In this document: one piece after another, positions 1 through 12,000 of the stretch
Position numbering within the stretch: the first letter of the stretch is position 1
Layout: the number at the start of each line of letters is the position of its first letter
From: Echinostoma caproni
Taxonomy: Eukaryota > Platyhelminthes > Trematoda > Plagiorchiida > Echinostomatidae
Assembly (NCBI GenBank): GCA_900618425.1
Contig: UZAN01040170.1
Coordinates: 1-64,000, forward strand
Length of the DNA stretch: 64,000 bases
Reading direction: 5' to 3'
Notes under the pieces: model-generated
What the model was told of the DNA's origin: nothing
Database searches by the model: none
What the model saw: the letters and a program-made list of their open reading frames with translations, nothing else
Translations under genes and position numbers: made by a program

Positions 1-597
1 AATACTTTGTCACCAGTTATAAGTTTCGTATCCCCCTTCAGGTTTGCACAGTATCTCCACGTATGAGTGAAACCTCAATAACCATTTTTGCGTATCATTA
101 AAAAAGTCCCGTTAAAAGCCTTACAGATTCAATGAAGTGATATCTTGATGGAATGCGCAAAATAATGCCACAACATAAGTATCCTTCTTCCCTGGCTTAG
201 AGCGAGCCATTATATGATCTAAATTCGGCACATGTTTGGGAATGTTCATTGAACTGAATCTCTGCACTGGACACTGAGGACATGAGTAAGATTGCTATGA
301 AACCAATCTTTGATGGAAAATTGACGTTACGAAAATGCAGACGTTCACATTTCTTCAAATAACACTCACAGCAAATTAAAAATTTGATAAACATTTCCAA
401 CTCGCTTGAACTAAGTCAATCACTGCCACCGCTCGTTGAAAGAGACGTTCGGATATTGAGAAACGGTGAATCTAATTAAGTTGGAGCTCCGCATATTCGA
501 AATAGACAAACGATACCAGCGATCCAGGCCCAAGTGGTTGAAATGTGTTAGGTGATCACAATCGAAAGAAAATACGAAACGAATGAACGACCACCGG
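1..597. other. Intergenic stretch, nothing recognised
   Basis: Only short open frames occur here, many with non-ATG starts and no familiar motif. From about 560 the sequence begins to resemble, at lower identity, the DNA left of the second copy of the dispersed repeat near 58.75 kb. Confidence 0.5.
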
Positions 598-1116
598 AAA
601 CTCTCAGATAACAGGCACAGGTTGACACACTTGGTTTCCAATTCCGTGAATCACGCCTCTGAACTGAAAGGTCTCCTTATATTGAATATTCCAAGTCAAG
701 CAACGCATGGAACCTTTGAGGACGCGTTGTGGAGTCGGTACAGGGAATTGCAAAGAACAGCGTACACTACGCTCCACGCTCTTGTGGTCCGGAACTCACG
801 TTGCATGATTGGAACAATGGAACTATACTCATTTCAGTGATGAGGTTTCGATGACCGGGAAGCATGAAACTACCATTGGCATTATTTGAAGATAACACCA
901 GTGGATCGATGGATCAGTGATGTGAATTTTCTGTTGATTTATGGCTTGTTTTCGGTTCATGATCCGAGTGACCCAGCTATTCAGCATAAAATTCGAGATT
1001 CGGTGCGCATCTGCGAACACCGGAATCCTGTCTACTGCGGTCAAGAGGGTTAAATGTTCTGGTGCAAGTCACATTCCAGCGGGATGATACCACAATTCAC
1101 AACTCACATTTGGTCA
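598..1116 (+). repeat. 519-bp dispersed direct repeat, copy 1
   Basis: This block matches 58783-59301 at a constant offset of 58185 bases. Reading both copies side by side I found two differences, at 606 (a versus g) and 1103 (c versus t). Short open frames on both strands are identical in the two copies but resemble no protein I know. Just outside the block the two loci are much less alike, though some similarity seems to persist (for example the aacgaat region near 580). It could be a recently moved repeat, a gene-converted segment of an older repeat, or an assembly duplication. Confidence 0.93.
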
Positions 1117-2430
1117 GCGGTTGGCTGTTTTTTACTCAGTGGTAAAGTGATGGTACTTCCTCCATGCTGCTCACATATCAAAACGTGAGTAACTTTGCCC
1201 CGAAATATATATTTTGATTCGAGAATGTAAGAATAAAACAGTGGTCCGGATGCCACCCTAAGACTGGTATAGCAGTCTACTGAAGAGGGTGCCATTCTGA
1301 ACTACTTAGGTATAAAGCCCTAAATATAGACTGAGATTCTGAGGCGAAGCTGTCGCCCCAAACAATAACTAGTCGCACCATCTCTATAGTTGCAATATTT
1401 CACTTTTTCTATCATATTTTTCTTTTATCGAAAGGTCAATAATTGAATTACCGTTTCATATTCCACTTTTGTAATAATGCCCAAAAATAGCGAGTCTTCT
1501 ACGCTCAGAAGTGAAGATACTGTTGAAATTTATCCCCAGTAGGTTTTAATGGAAACGTTTGTATCAAAATGAACTTTTTCAGTTTTACGAAGTAAAGTAG
1601 TAAGTAATAAATGAACGTTCACTTCACAAAATCGGGGAATGATAGAGAAATAATAAATAATTTCTGTTCTTCTGCAATTCTGTAATTATTTTGGGGCGTA
1701 GAAATTTAAGAGAATTGCTGCTTAGCTCTACGGTTTATTTCAAACAGACTAGAAAAAATACCTAATTAGGTAAGATTAAGTTAAAATCCTTCGATAATTG
1801 TCTCGTCCACCAAGGTAAAAATTGGCATTAAAAACATGACAACCAAAGGTTGAAAATATGATCATGGGAAACATGACCAATATTGGAACAATTTATGAAC
1901 GGAAGTAGTGATATCATAGAATATTTTATTGATTGCACGATTTCGCCTTACGAGGAATAAGATTAGCATAATCGATCTATTAAGTACTCATGAAATACAC
2001 CAGGAATTTCAGAAAAATGAATATAGATATATATAATAACAATAAGGCTTGTTCCGAACAGCAAACTTTGCTCATTCTGGTGATATCCTGTCAGTGTGAT
2101 AACTCATTCAACCTTGTTTCTCTATGCATTCTAACCAGCACCCGTACAACGCGTCTCTGTTTTTCTATTTCTGTTATAGTTACTCTTTATGCGACAAAAT
2201 TCATTTTCTTACGAAACGTTGAATCGTCCACTACTCCGTTATTCAAATTAGTCAATTCAAGAATGTTTCCAGCCAAGACGTGGATGGATGTGGCTTAAGC
2301 GAAATGATTGCAACGTTTTCATTCGAATCAGACATCACACATCTGTGCAATGGCATTACAAAACATTATGACAAATAGTCTCTATCATATACACGATTGT
2401 CGGAAACTGACACCTAGTGTTGATGTCAAC
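1117..2430. other. AT-rich intergenic stretch
   Basis: AT-rich DNA with stop codons in all frames and only short unrecognised open frames. No transposon protein, tRNA or splice-bordered exon was recognised. Confidence 0.5.
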
Positions 2431-2449
2431 GATAATAATAATAATAATA

Positions 2450-2500
<51 letters not shown>
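2431..2500 (+). repeat. Compound trinucleotide microsatellite (ATA)n-(GAT)n
   Basis: A short run of about six ATA/AAT units passes into more than fifteen uninterrupted GAT units. As usual for trinucleotide repeats it is open in several frames on both strands (runs of Asp, Met or Ile), which creates artificial open frames of 60-100 codons here. These should not be read as genes. Confidence 0.97.
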
Positions 2501-4184
2501 ATAAGTAAACTGCAACACAGAACGTATTGGCCCAAAACTGGTTCAAAACATGACGTCTTGTCGCGCGGCATCGTCAAGTGTATTGACGAAATCTCGGGCC
2601 TAGATGTTAGACAAACAATAATTTTGGGTGTATTCGTGCATCTTTTCACAAGCTCAATATTTTCCTAACCAAGCACAATTTGTTTAATGGGCACGCGCGC
2701 GCTGGTGGCTAGATTAATTTTGTCCATAGTCTCTCGGACGCTCAGTTTGCTTCAACCAAACGAATTTGAACATTTGATCACACATATAGAGCTTTTGGAC
2801 ACATCAACAGTGTTCAACTCACTTTGAAAAAAGGTTGACGGAATAAAAGTTCAGTCCAACCGCCCGAATATGACACACACAGAGAAGTGCCATCAGAATC
2901 AGGTCGCCTCCCTTTGGACTCACGGGACTATAATCTCAGTTGCCGATGAATAGACAGTCTCGCCAATGGCGCGCTTCGTGATGCGAGCGACCTCGCACGG
3001 AGTGTGATCGGAATCGAATCTACTCTTCGGAAATCCTTTTTTACTTCATTTTATTGAAAGGGCTAAAGCCGATCATGCTCTACCTGGAAAAACCACATTT
3101 GGTGTTGTTCATTCAAGCGGGCCCCAGCCAGATAGATACGGCAACGACATTTGGCGATTAACCACCACTCGGACCTCTAACAAATATGAAATGCCACCCT
3201 TCCATAGCCTAGAACATGAGAACAGGCTAAGGTAATTTCGTCAAACATACACATTCAAATATTACACGTCTGCAGAGACAGATTTCCCTCTGTGGGATTC
3301 ATGAACACTAAAGTACTGCTACCTTGTTCTTTAATGGTGAAAGGATATTGTCACATAGTCATCCCTGATATACAATAAAATTAGTTTTCCAAAGAGGGCC
3401 CTCTTGTTGAAAAGCATCAAGGCCTTCACCAGTATCATTGCCACGGAAAGTGCAAAAATGGTGACTGTGGTAGTCCGAGTAGACACAAATCTCGAGTCAC
3501 GTGTTGTACTCGACTCATGGAATCCTATCTGTAATCGTATACTGAAATATCCCGTTTACCGGGACACAGGAAGAAGGACACAGAAATATCGGTTTCATTT
3601 ATTGGAAAAAAAATCAATTGGATTAAATAATATGTATTAGGAAATGTCATTGGTTGCGCAGATATTAACCGACCGCCTGCTTGAATTCTCTTCAACACAC
3701 AGATTCTGTTTGTATCCCATGGCTTCTGATTTGTCGATATTATTGGCAGATAATTTGTTGTTCAGAAACCGTAACGAAGTCTTTTTAGCAACGATGTTCT
3801 TTTAAGGCTCAATGGCCCAAAGTCGGACTCTGATATAAAGGACTAGACACATCTTAATAATACTGGTATGCAAAAAATATCCCATCAACTCATTACCTCA
3901 AAGGCTTGATCGAACTATGCGTTGCGTGTTGATGAATTAGAAGGTTGTCTAATCGTTTGAATTTCCCTATTTTCGAAGGCGGATCATGGAGGATACTCCA
4001 AAACGCAAAAGGAGACATCGGTCATACACTGGACTGTCCATGGTGTACGAAAGTTCTACACTGAACCATAGTAATGGTTCGTCAAGCCCTATCACATACA
4101 TTCAATCCCGATCGATTGATCGCTAAACTTAGGGCAAAAATAATTCATTTATGGGGTGTTGCTTTGGTTTTTTACAACTAGTGC
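2501..4184. other. Intergenic stretch with one weak SINE-like segment
   Basis: No gene recognised. A gcgcgcgc run lies near 2694. Around 3035-3185 the plus strand has a T-rich stretch with a ttattga motif, then ends in a segment resembling the reverse of the tRNA-like head of the SINE family at 5.8 and 55.8 kb. The match is too weak to call as a copy. Confidence 0.4.
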
Positions 4185-5055
4185 ATTGTTTACAGACAAG
4201 TTAAACGATTTCTCAAGTCGAATTCTGGTTTAGTTGATTCAAGTTCTCGGTGACCCGAGATTTCATTTCAATCAATCGGCTGCTTCCATATCGACAAGTG
4301 AACCCGATCGATTGTGAAATTTTCGGGTCAGCACAGGAGGAGGTAAAGTTCTGAATCCGATGCTGCTTAAGTGTCGATAGAGAATCAGTTGTGAAACGGC
4401 GCGCCATGTGGAAAATTCGCAATAGAAAAAGCTCAAGCGATGATGCCAGTGAGCCAACGCTTGACTCGTCTAAGATGCACGCACTATGTTTCCGCTTTTC
4501 TAAGCGGGTCCAGTAAACGGATAATCGTAATAAAACCGTGAACTTGTCTTAAGTACAGACCACAATATCCACTAATACAGGTCCACGAATTTTTCCATAA
4601 TGTTTATTCTTTACTCCGAAATTCATTCTCCGGCGTGGTTAGCAATATAGTTCTACGCGAAGAAAGCCAGTTGAGAAATTTCCAACAAGAGTTTTGCGTG
4701 GGCCTTGGTGAATATTGTAGTCCGTACATAAGACAAGTTTTATTAATATGCTTATCTGTTCACTGAACGGGCTTGGAAAAATAGTACGTGTATCTTAGAC
4801 GAGTAAAACGTTGGCTCGTGTCGTCATCGTTTAAACTTTTTCCATTCCAAATCTCCCACATGGCGCATCGTTCCACAAATGTTTCTCTTGTGATGATTCT
4901 CTACCAACACTTAAGCAGCATCGAATTCAATGCTTATCCACCGCCTATGCTGGTCCAAAAATCAGACAACTGATCGGGTTCATTTATCGATTGGTCGGAT
5001 GGTTCCTCCGCAAAAAGGGACCTGGAGTGAGAAACCACACCTTGTTTACAATCGC
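4185..5055. repeat. Large imperfect palindrome (about 870 bp, inverted repeat)
   Basis: The left arm (about 4185-4600) read on the minus strand aligns with the right arm (about 4690-5055) read on the plus strand. Shared blocks in order include cttagacgagt (4466-4480 region and 4794-4805), ccacatggcgc, ctaccaacacttaagcagc-like text, atcgggttca, gagaaa and tgtttacaatcg, plus aacttgtctta and gtacagac towards the centre. By eye the arms are about 75% identical, with small indels and a centre of about 100 bp. The two arms encode related open frames (minus 4272-4457, plus 4788-4973; both contain a HLSSI motif), but these are probably a by-product of the repeat. It could be a foldback/MITE-type transposon, a tail-to-tail duplication, or a source of hairpin RNA. 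Confidence 0.8.
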
Positions 5056-5779
5056 GAGTCTTAGGCAGGCCCAGTGAACTTCGATTCTACAGTAGGAGTG
5101 TCATCATCACACGGATCGACTGGACCTGACAACAGGAGCATTACTAAACGTACAAGTGCCGCGAATCGCGGAATATGATCTAATGAGATCACAGAGAAGG
5201 ACTGAGGGAATTTAACTTGTTCCAGGTTACGGTTGAGGAGCAAGACAATGTGAAACGATTGAACCATCGCACTGTATTATGTCACAACTACTGCCTCGTA
5301 ATTTCACCTAAGACGCCTACATTAGACAGTGCTGGAAGATAAGCACAAGGGTTATTTGGGTGTGAATACGATGAATTGATCAGTCCGATAAATGCCTTGA
5401 TAGCCGGGTCTCGCTGAGGATTGCAGTCAAATGGCTAAGAACTGTGACATATCTGCAACAAAATGAAACTAAAACAAGAATTTGAACCCATGGCTCGATT
5501 GCAAGCAAGTATCTATGGTTTGATTGTTTGATATTTTCGCATACTGGTGTTTGTCTGTTTCCAATCAAAATGGACAAAGTAAATCTTTACCAGTGTATCG
5601 TGGTGACTCGGGCCTTCGAAACAACGCTAGTCCAATCACTACGCTTTCCAGTTTCTGGATATCGGTTCCTATGCCAACAATATCGATCAACGAAAGGCCA
5701 TGCAATTCAGGCAGAGTTCGTCTGACTCGGAGAACACCAACGTCGGTCAGTTGATGTGTGCTTATTCCACGATATTTCC
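5056..5779. other. Intergenic stretch with a diverged repeat segment
   Basis: No gene recognised. Bases 5598-5655 resemble 26411-26468 at roughly 60-65% by eye, with a shared translated motif of the form G-D-S/P-G-L-R-N followed by S-F-W. This suggests an old repeat family or relics of a coding element (see findings). Confidence 0.4.
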
Positions 5780-5809
5780 AATAGGACGTTCTTTATTTTC
5801 ATTTATAAA

Positions 5810-6000
5810 TAATAATAAATTTCATTTTACTTCCTTTCTATTTATTGAATATACAAATGTACAGACAACGTTGAGGAAGGGGGCCGTGGCCATACAAAGG
5901 TCGCCAGAGAAGACGGGCGGTGGTGGAGTGGTTTGAACCCGAGACACACAGGTTACAAGTTGATGACCTAAGAAGTTGGCCACCACTGCCAATAAATGAA
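5810..6000 (-). mobile_element. tRNA-derived SINE, copy A
   Basis: On the minus strand the element starts near 6000 with a tRNA-like head. An A-box-like segment is followed by an excellent B box, gggttcaaacc (plus-strand ggtttgaaccc near 5930). After it come a body containing ggccacggccccct and a tail that runs through ttgtatattcaataa into AT-rich sequence. It aligns along its length with 55785-55985. The layout (pol III type 2 promoter, short unrelated body, AT-rich 3' end) is that of a SINE. No protein is expected, so short open frames here are chance. Confidence 0.8.
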
Positions 6001-6005
6001 TTCCA

Positions 6006-9000
6006 ACCTCTGTAGTATTCTTTCTGCACCTAGGTAACGGGAGATTCCGATATATGATTGCCAGTGTGATTCTGTGCTTCATCTACGATTGCGATTCGTG
6101 TTTAGTTCGACTACTACATGCTTTCATCACGATGTTCATAGTTTAGGCTCTTTAACAACGAAGTGCCACCCGAAAAGCACATTTCAACTAGAGATATTAC
6201 TGGAAAACTTCGTTATTCAATGCAGGAAGATAGCGCATACCACCTTCCAAGATAACTTCGCCAAGTTATTGAAATCTGGAAACCTATGAGGCTCTTTCGA
6301 GAGAGAACAGTTTGAGCAATCCAAAGCTTCGAGGTAATGGGAAAACCCATTTCGGTCTATTGACGGCAAACGAGAGGCCAGCAGTTTGGATCAACCCAAT
6401 CAACTACAGTGTACTAGGGAATGCCATGACAAAATGAACACGGACGCCGATTGGACGAAATAAACTCAGCCAATGATATTTCCTTGAAACAAATATTAAC
6501 AATTTCATTTCTGCTAATAAACTGACTTTCGTTTTTGGTCCCACTGTGAGGACCTCTAACAGCTGAGTTTGAGTGTAATCCCAGTTGTTAGCCCCGCAAG
6601 CATTGCACACACTAAAGGTTCATGCGGTTTTTCGAGGAAACGCTGAAGATGATTATGCAATCTTTGAACCAGAAAAATCTCAAATGGAAGTTGAATCTCC
6701 GAAAAGTATCGCCCCATGTAGTATATTCTTTTGGCAGGAACTAGTGGGTGTTGGAGCTATAGAGAGGTTTTACTGTTTGAAAAACATAAGCAGTTCCGAT
6801 GACAGTTCCGGAGGCCCCCATGACTTGAGGAGAATCTAACCGCCACTGGCCGTTTTAGTAAGTACAACTCGTGTACCTCTGAATGACTGCTGAAAACCGA
6901 GCAAAACCTTCATTCATAATTACTCTCCTTTTTCAACAGGACAATCCCAACCACCATCTGCATAGCAAACCTGTTAATCCAACCTTGAGATCTGAAACAG
7001 TACCAAAAACAGGTGATCCCCCAACCCTACAATCTACCTCAGAGAAGACTAGTTTCTATATAGAAGACGAGACAAGCATCTCAGCAACAACCAAGCTCTC
7101 CGACCCCCGTTCAGAATAATCTTAGGAATGTTACGCAACTTAGCTACGCTTTTTTCGTCGCTAGGCTTTCTAACTTTGATAAAGTATCCGTAAATTTCAT
7201 TTGACAGTGATGACTGTATAATGAGTAAGCTCTTACCCACTGCGACACTTTGAGGTCTTTAGGGAAAGAATAACGTAGTCTATGAATGACAAATGGGTCT
7301 ATGGGTATTTTCAGTCGTGTGCGGTCTAAAAACACATTCTCATGTCGAGAAGTAAACTGTTCGCGAATTTCTGGTTCGAGCGAGCTTGAACTTTGATTAT
7401 ACTGATCCTCACTGACGAACTGTGTCCTACAAGTAACTAACCATAAATGGTTTATACTCATTTTTAATCTAGTTGTCTGAGCAGGCATACCAATTCTGAT
7501 TTTTTTGTGGTGCTGGAGTTGACTTGATCACAATGAGGGTGCGGTAGAGGAGATCATTTATTGATCGCTAAGAAAAATATTAGAAACTTGTCTGATGATA
7601 TGTGTCAATCAGTTTTCAAGACATACTTCTTTAGTTGAGCTCATCATGAGACGAGTGACTGACTGGGTGACTCCTCGAGGGATTAATTCACTTGCGAATT
7701 TTTGGATATGCTCAAGATTCAATTTAGGTATCGGGGCCATAACACCAATTCGTGCTGCTAAAACAATCAGAGAACAAGCGTGCAATTTTTGTAGCAATCG
7801 CATGGTGGATCTAGTATTCGGCCTAGCTAGATGCGTTGTGTTTTGTCTATGCCGTCAATCTGTGTACAGGAATGATGATTTCATGAAGTTTGAATAGAGA
7901 TTTATAAGTAGTGCTTTTACGTGCCAAATTGAGAAGATTCTCACATTCCTATACCGTCCTGCGATTGCCATCTTGCTTTGTTGGTTATGAATGACTCTGC
8001 GGTATGATACCCGAGATCGCACGTCATCCCCCCCCCATACTGATTGATGCTAGATGCGAAAACCTGCAGGACTGCTGCAATGAAAATCTCCATCACGGAT
8101 GCACTGATCATTTATTCCAGGGTATCAAAACGGCTAAGGAGGAAAAGAACAGGACTTCGACAGTCCTACCAACAGATATCGATGAATAGTCATTTGAGAA
8201 GATTCCTAGTAGACCATCATCGAGGTGGTAATTCAGCTTATGAAATAATTCGCATCTAATCACCTACTATTATTAATAATTGGTAAGACGATGAAAAAAA
8301 CAATTATCTTTGAAGATAGTTCTCAAGTTTTGTACTCATGAAAACAGTGGTAACAAAAGTCGGATTTCAGATAATTGAATTGATTGAATAACTGTGCCTA
8401 ATTGATATATTGTATCCTTCAGGTAAAAGGTTTATTGGATCATGTTATTGGACTATGAAATGGTGGTAATGTGGATAATCCAATTTTTACGCGGATCTGC
8501 ATGATAACTACTCTGGGAGTGTAGTAACAGTTCGGTTTAGGTTATCAAGCATGTGCTTCGAGAGTCATGCACATGACTCGATTTGACCTACGGACAACCA
8601 TTGAGTGTTCTGTGTTGGTTACATCTTTCTAATCTATCCCGTAATTACGCTGACATAAACATCGCAATCGGTTCCGCGGGAGTAGATGTTGTAGAATAAA
8701 TATGTTTGGTTATTAGTGGCTAATCTATAAATCACTGAGCAACAGCTGCATGAGACGAGCAGAATATTATGAGTTGTGGAATAGACCGCAGTAGGGAGTT
8801 ATTTCTCAGACTACACTGATCCCGTCATCAACAAGGGTTAGGTTGATTAACTATCGTTTCTTCAGGACAGTGTTATTATTAATAATGATGATAGAAATAA
8901 ATGCCTTAACAACAGAATAGACGATTCTTATAATCTCTCCCGGGCGTCTAAGGATAAATTTTCTGATATCTTTCTCATCGTCCACTGGTACGAGAGAGTC

Positions 9001-12000
9001 AGAATTTACACAGCACTCTGTATGTGTCTGTTTTTCGGTTTGTGTGAGAAGCTGTGCTAATAGCATAAAAACGAAGTCATGCGGAACCGGATTCGAAAAT
9101 CCGAACTAACAAGCACATGTGTCCCGTGCGTTTACACTCAAAATGGTGAACATCTGATCACGTGATTTAGTTCGCTATTCACAATTCGACTGAATCAGAT
9201 GGTCACAATCAGAACTCTTTACCCATCCATTCAGTGCCAGTTTACACGCGTCTCTGTCTGAAAAGCACCTGATTAGCCTGAATCGAGTCGAAGAACATGT
9301 AGATATCAGCATGGGTATCCTTCATCATTTACAAGGTTAAACATACACATGAGTCCCAAAAGAGAAATAACCATTCTCCACAATTCCGAAATAAGATCCA
9401 ATGAAAGTGAACTTGAAAATAGTGGTTTACTTTCCAACAGAGGTGGTATTATCTATGTTTATTAGGGTGCTTACGTTATATTTCCAATAAATGTTAAATA
9501 GTGGGAGGATACACACCACAAGTTATATATTATTCAACTGTTATAATTGTGGACACAAGCTATTTTGTTTACACCAGTAGCAATTTGTTTTCAATGATGT
9601 CACATACGGGAGGTCTATGGCCGGTTCGGCAGTTTGGTACATCAGTGGGATATTGCCTAGTTTGTGGAACATAGAAATACGTTGCAATAGTTCTTTTAGA
9701 ATTTTTCGATGTTGTGTGCTCAATTTCGCCTTATTTCCATGGAGTACATGATTTTCAGGATGCCATGTGATACCGGCAGATGATGTCATGCTTTGGTTAA
9801 TGAATTTAAACAATTGACGGAATGGTGAACAACACTACTTCACAACCGATCGATGAACCGCATTGATGTGACCAATGCGCGCAGAAAATCTGTGGGCACA
9901 GAGGTTATTAGGTTTGTTTGCACTATTTCTTTGAGGTGGCCGGGCCAGTTTAGCACACGGACATTTTATCAGGGGCCTGACTTTCAGCAACTGCCTTGAC
10001 CGTTTACGTTTGTTTTCGAGTAAAAGCTAACAACACTCCGTGGCTGCTGACTAGAATATCGGTTACAACAAAGTCCCGAGAGTTGTCAGTCTGCCGATAA
10101 ACAAGGAGTTTTGAATACAAAAGGGAGGAAATATGTTTATATAAATTAGATTAGATTTCCCAGATGGAGCTGACAAAGTGCTGCGGATGGCTAGAAGAAA
10201 GAAACTCCTGTCATGACCTTCACATTTCGGACTCATTATCCCCTGTGCCCGCCAGCGAATAATTTAGCTAATTAACCACTATTGTACGCGTGTTCGTTTC
10301 TCAACTCCATTTACATAACAGTTTATCTTAACAGTTAGGGAAAATTTTGTGTGACTACATCCATATCATCAAACACGCTAATGTAATCATGAAAACTATC
10401 AAATTGAAGGTCAATAATGAAAAAAAGCAAAAAGGACGATCCAAAAAATTCTGGAAATCCACTCATAAAAGTTGGAAGCTTGCTCTTCGTAAGCAAACCA
10501 TCTCCCGTACTTGTCACCATCACTCTCGGTTGCAACATTCGATCTCTAATTTGACCGAACATGTTTAGCCTACGGCTTGGTGTGATCATACCGCGAAAAT
10601 CTGGCTTCAAAAAGAAGTCGATGATTACATAATGAATTTGTATGTTTTCGTTTGTTACCACGTCAATCGTCCAGTTCCTTATTCCAGAGGAGGTGTTGCT
10701 TTAATAAGGTCTATCAAAAACCAGTGGCATTCATTGACGAAAAACGTGTTTTTCTTATTCTACACTTCATGTAAATGCATATTCATTACAGGGTAATTTC
10801 AAACATTTCATTTTCTCTCGATCCCATTTTCTTGTCGGTCAATGGCTTCCTCCACCATGCCCAAGGTTTTCAGAGGAAAGGGTGTTGGGTTGTATTCGCC
10901 TATTTGTAGTATTTAAAACATCACCTTAATCTGAGGTACATGCGAGGATAGCCACACATTTCTTATCAAGGGAGGATAAAACAAAGAGGAAGGGGGAAGT
11001 TAGGGCCTCCGGGTTCCCTGAGACCTTGGTCTAGGTATGGTTCATCAACATTAAGGTAAGCGGAGACAATTTTAAGTAGGAGTCTTCCAAAAACCCTAAA
11101 AACAACCAATGTGCTGGCAATGATACGAAATTTCGAAGAACCATTTTTCTGTACTGGTTTCGTAAGGTTTATTCCCTAACGGTCTGGAATATTTCACTGC
11201 GAATAACAATGACTCAAAAATTTCAGAATATATGGGGATAAGGGAGACAGTAAATTTGCAGTAAACTGAACTCCACCAGGGTCTCTCAGAATTTGAAGAT
11301 CCAGCCGGATAAATCCACAATAAATATATACATGAGCAACGATGGGAACCGAGTTGACAATCCTCATATTGCTTTCATTTCTAAATAAGAAAACCTGAAA
11401 AGAAAGTTGTTCCGGTTAGTTCGACAACTCACAACCATTTTCTGTGTTCACTACTTAAATAGAAAACTGTGCCTATCATGAGGGCACTTTCATATGTGGA
11501 TAAAATAGAATTCATAGAAACACCCGCTCGGCATTTGATACACCACTATACTATACTATAGTATTTCCATTGACTGGAATCGGGACCAGGGTGATCACAC
11601 ACATAACTTGGACCTAAGTGGGGACTTGATTTTGCACAAGAGCTCTTAGTGATTCCATGGACTTCTGCTTAGGCTATTTGACCGTCGATGAAAGAGTGAA
11701 TAAGGGTGCTAGTGTAATATCTAGTTGCTCGTGTGTTTGAACTCCATCATAGCTCCCATATTACACAATGATAGACTTCCACTGATTGCAGTCACTCTTC
11801 CTGAATATCGATTGTGCAACTGTTTTATACAATTTAAGGTGCAAGGGGGAACTCATTCCTATTAGCATCGAGTACTACGCACATTAGTACTTGGATCTAA
11901 GGAGCGAACCATTTGATATGATTCAAAGTATTTCGATGATTATTTGTTTACATCTCATAGTTCGTGAGATCTATCAAGAGATTCACGTGGATAATTAAAT

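Noticed and set aside
2356..2668. Overlapping poly-Ile, poly-Met and poly-Asp frames
   Set aside because: All come from the trinucleotide microsatellite, which is open in several frames; the sequence on either side has no protein-like features.
3035..3185. A further SINE copy
   Set aside because: T-rich tail and head-like end are suggestive, but the body word and B box are missing, so the match could be chance.
4213..4973. Two related small proteins (minus 4272-4457, plus 4788-4973)
   Set aside because: Their similarity is explained by the inverted repeat; start codons, lengths and frames are not otherwise conserved.
10335..10661. A gene on either strand at 10.3-10.7 kb (108 codons minus, 73 plus)
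   Set aside because: Both strands are open at once, neither has a recognised motif and no splice partners were found.
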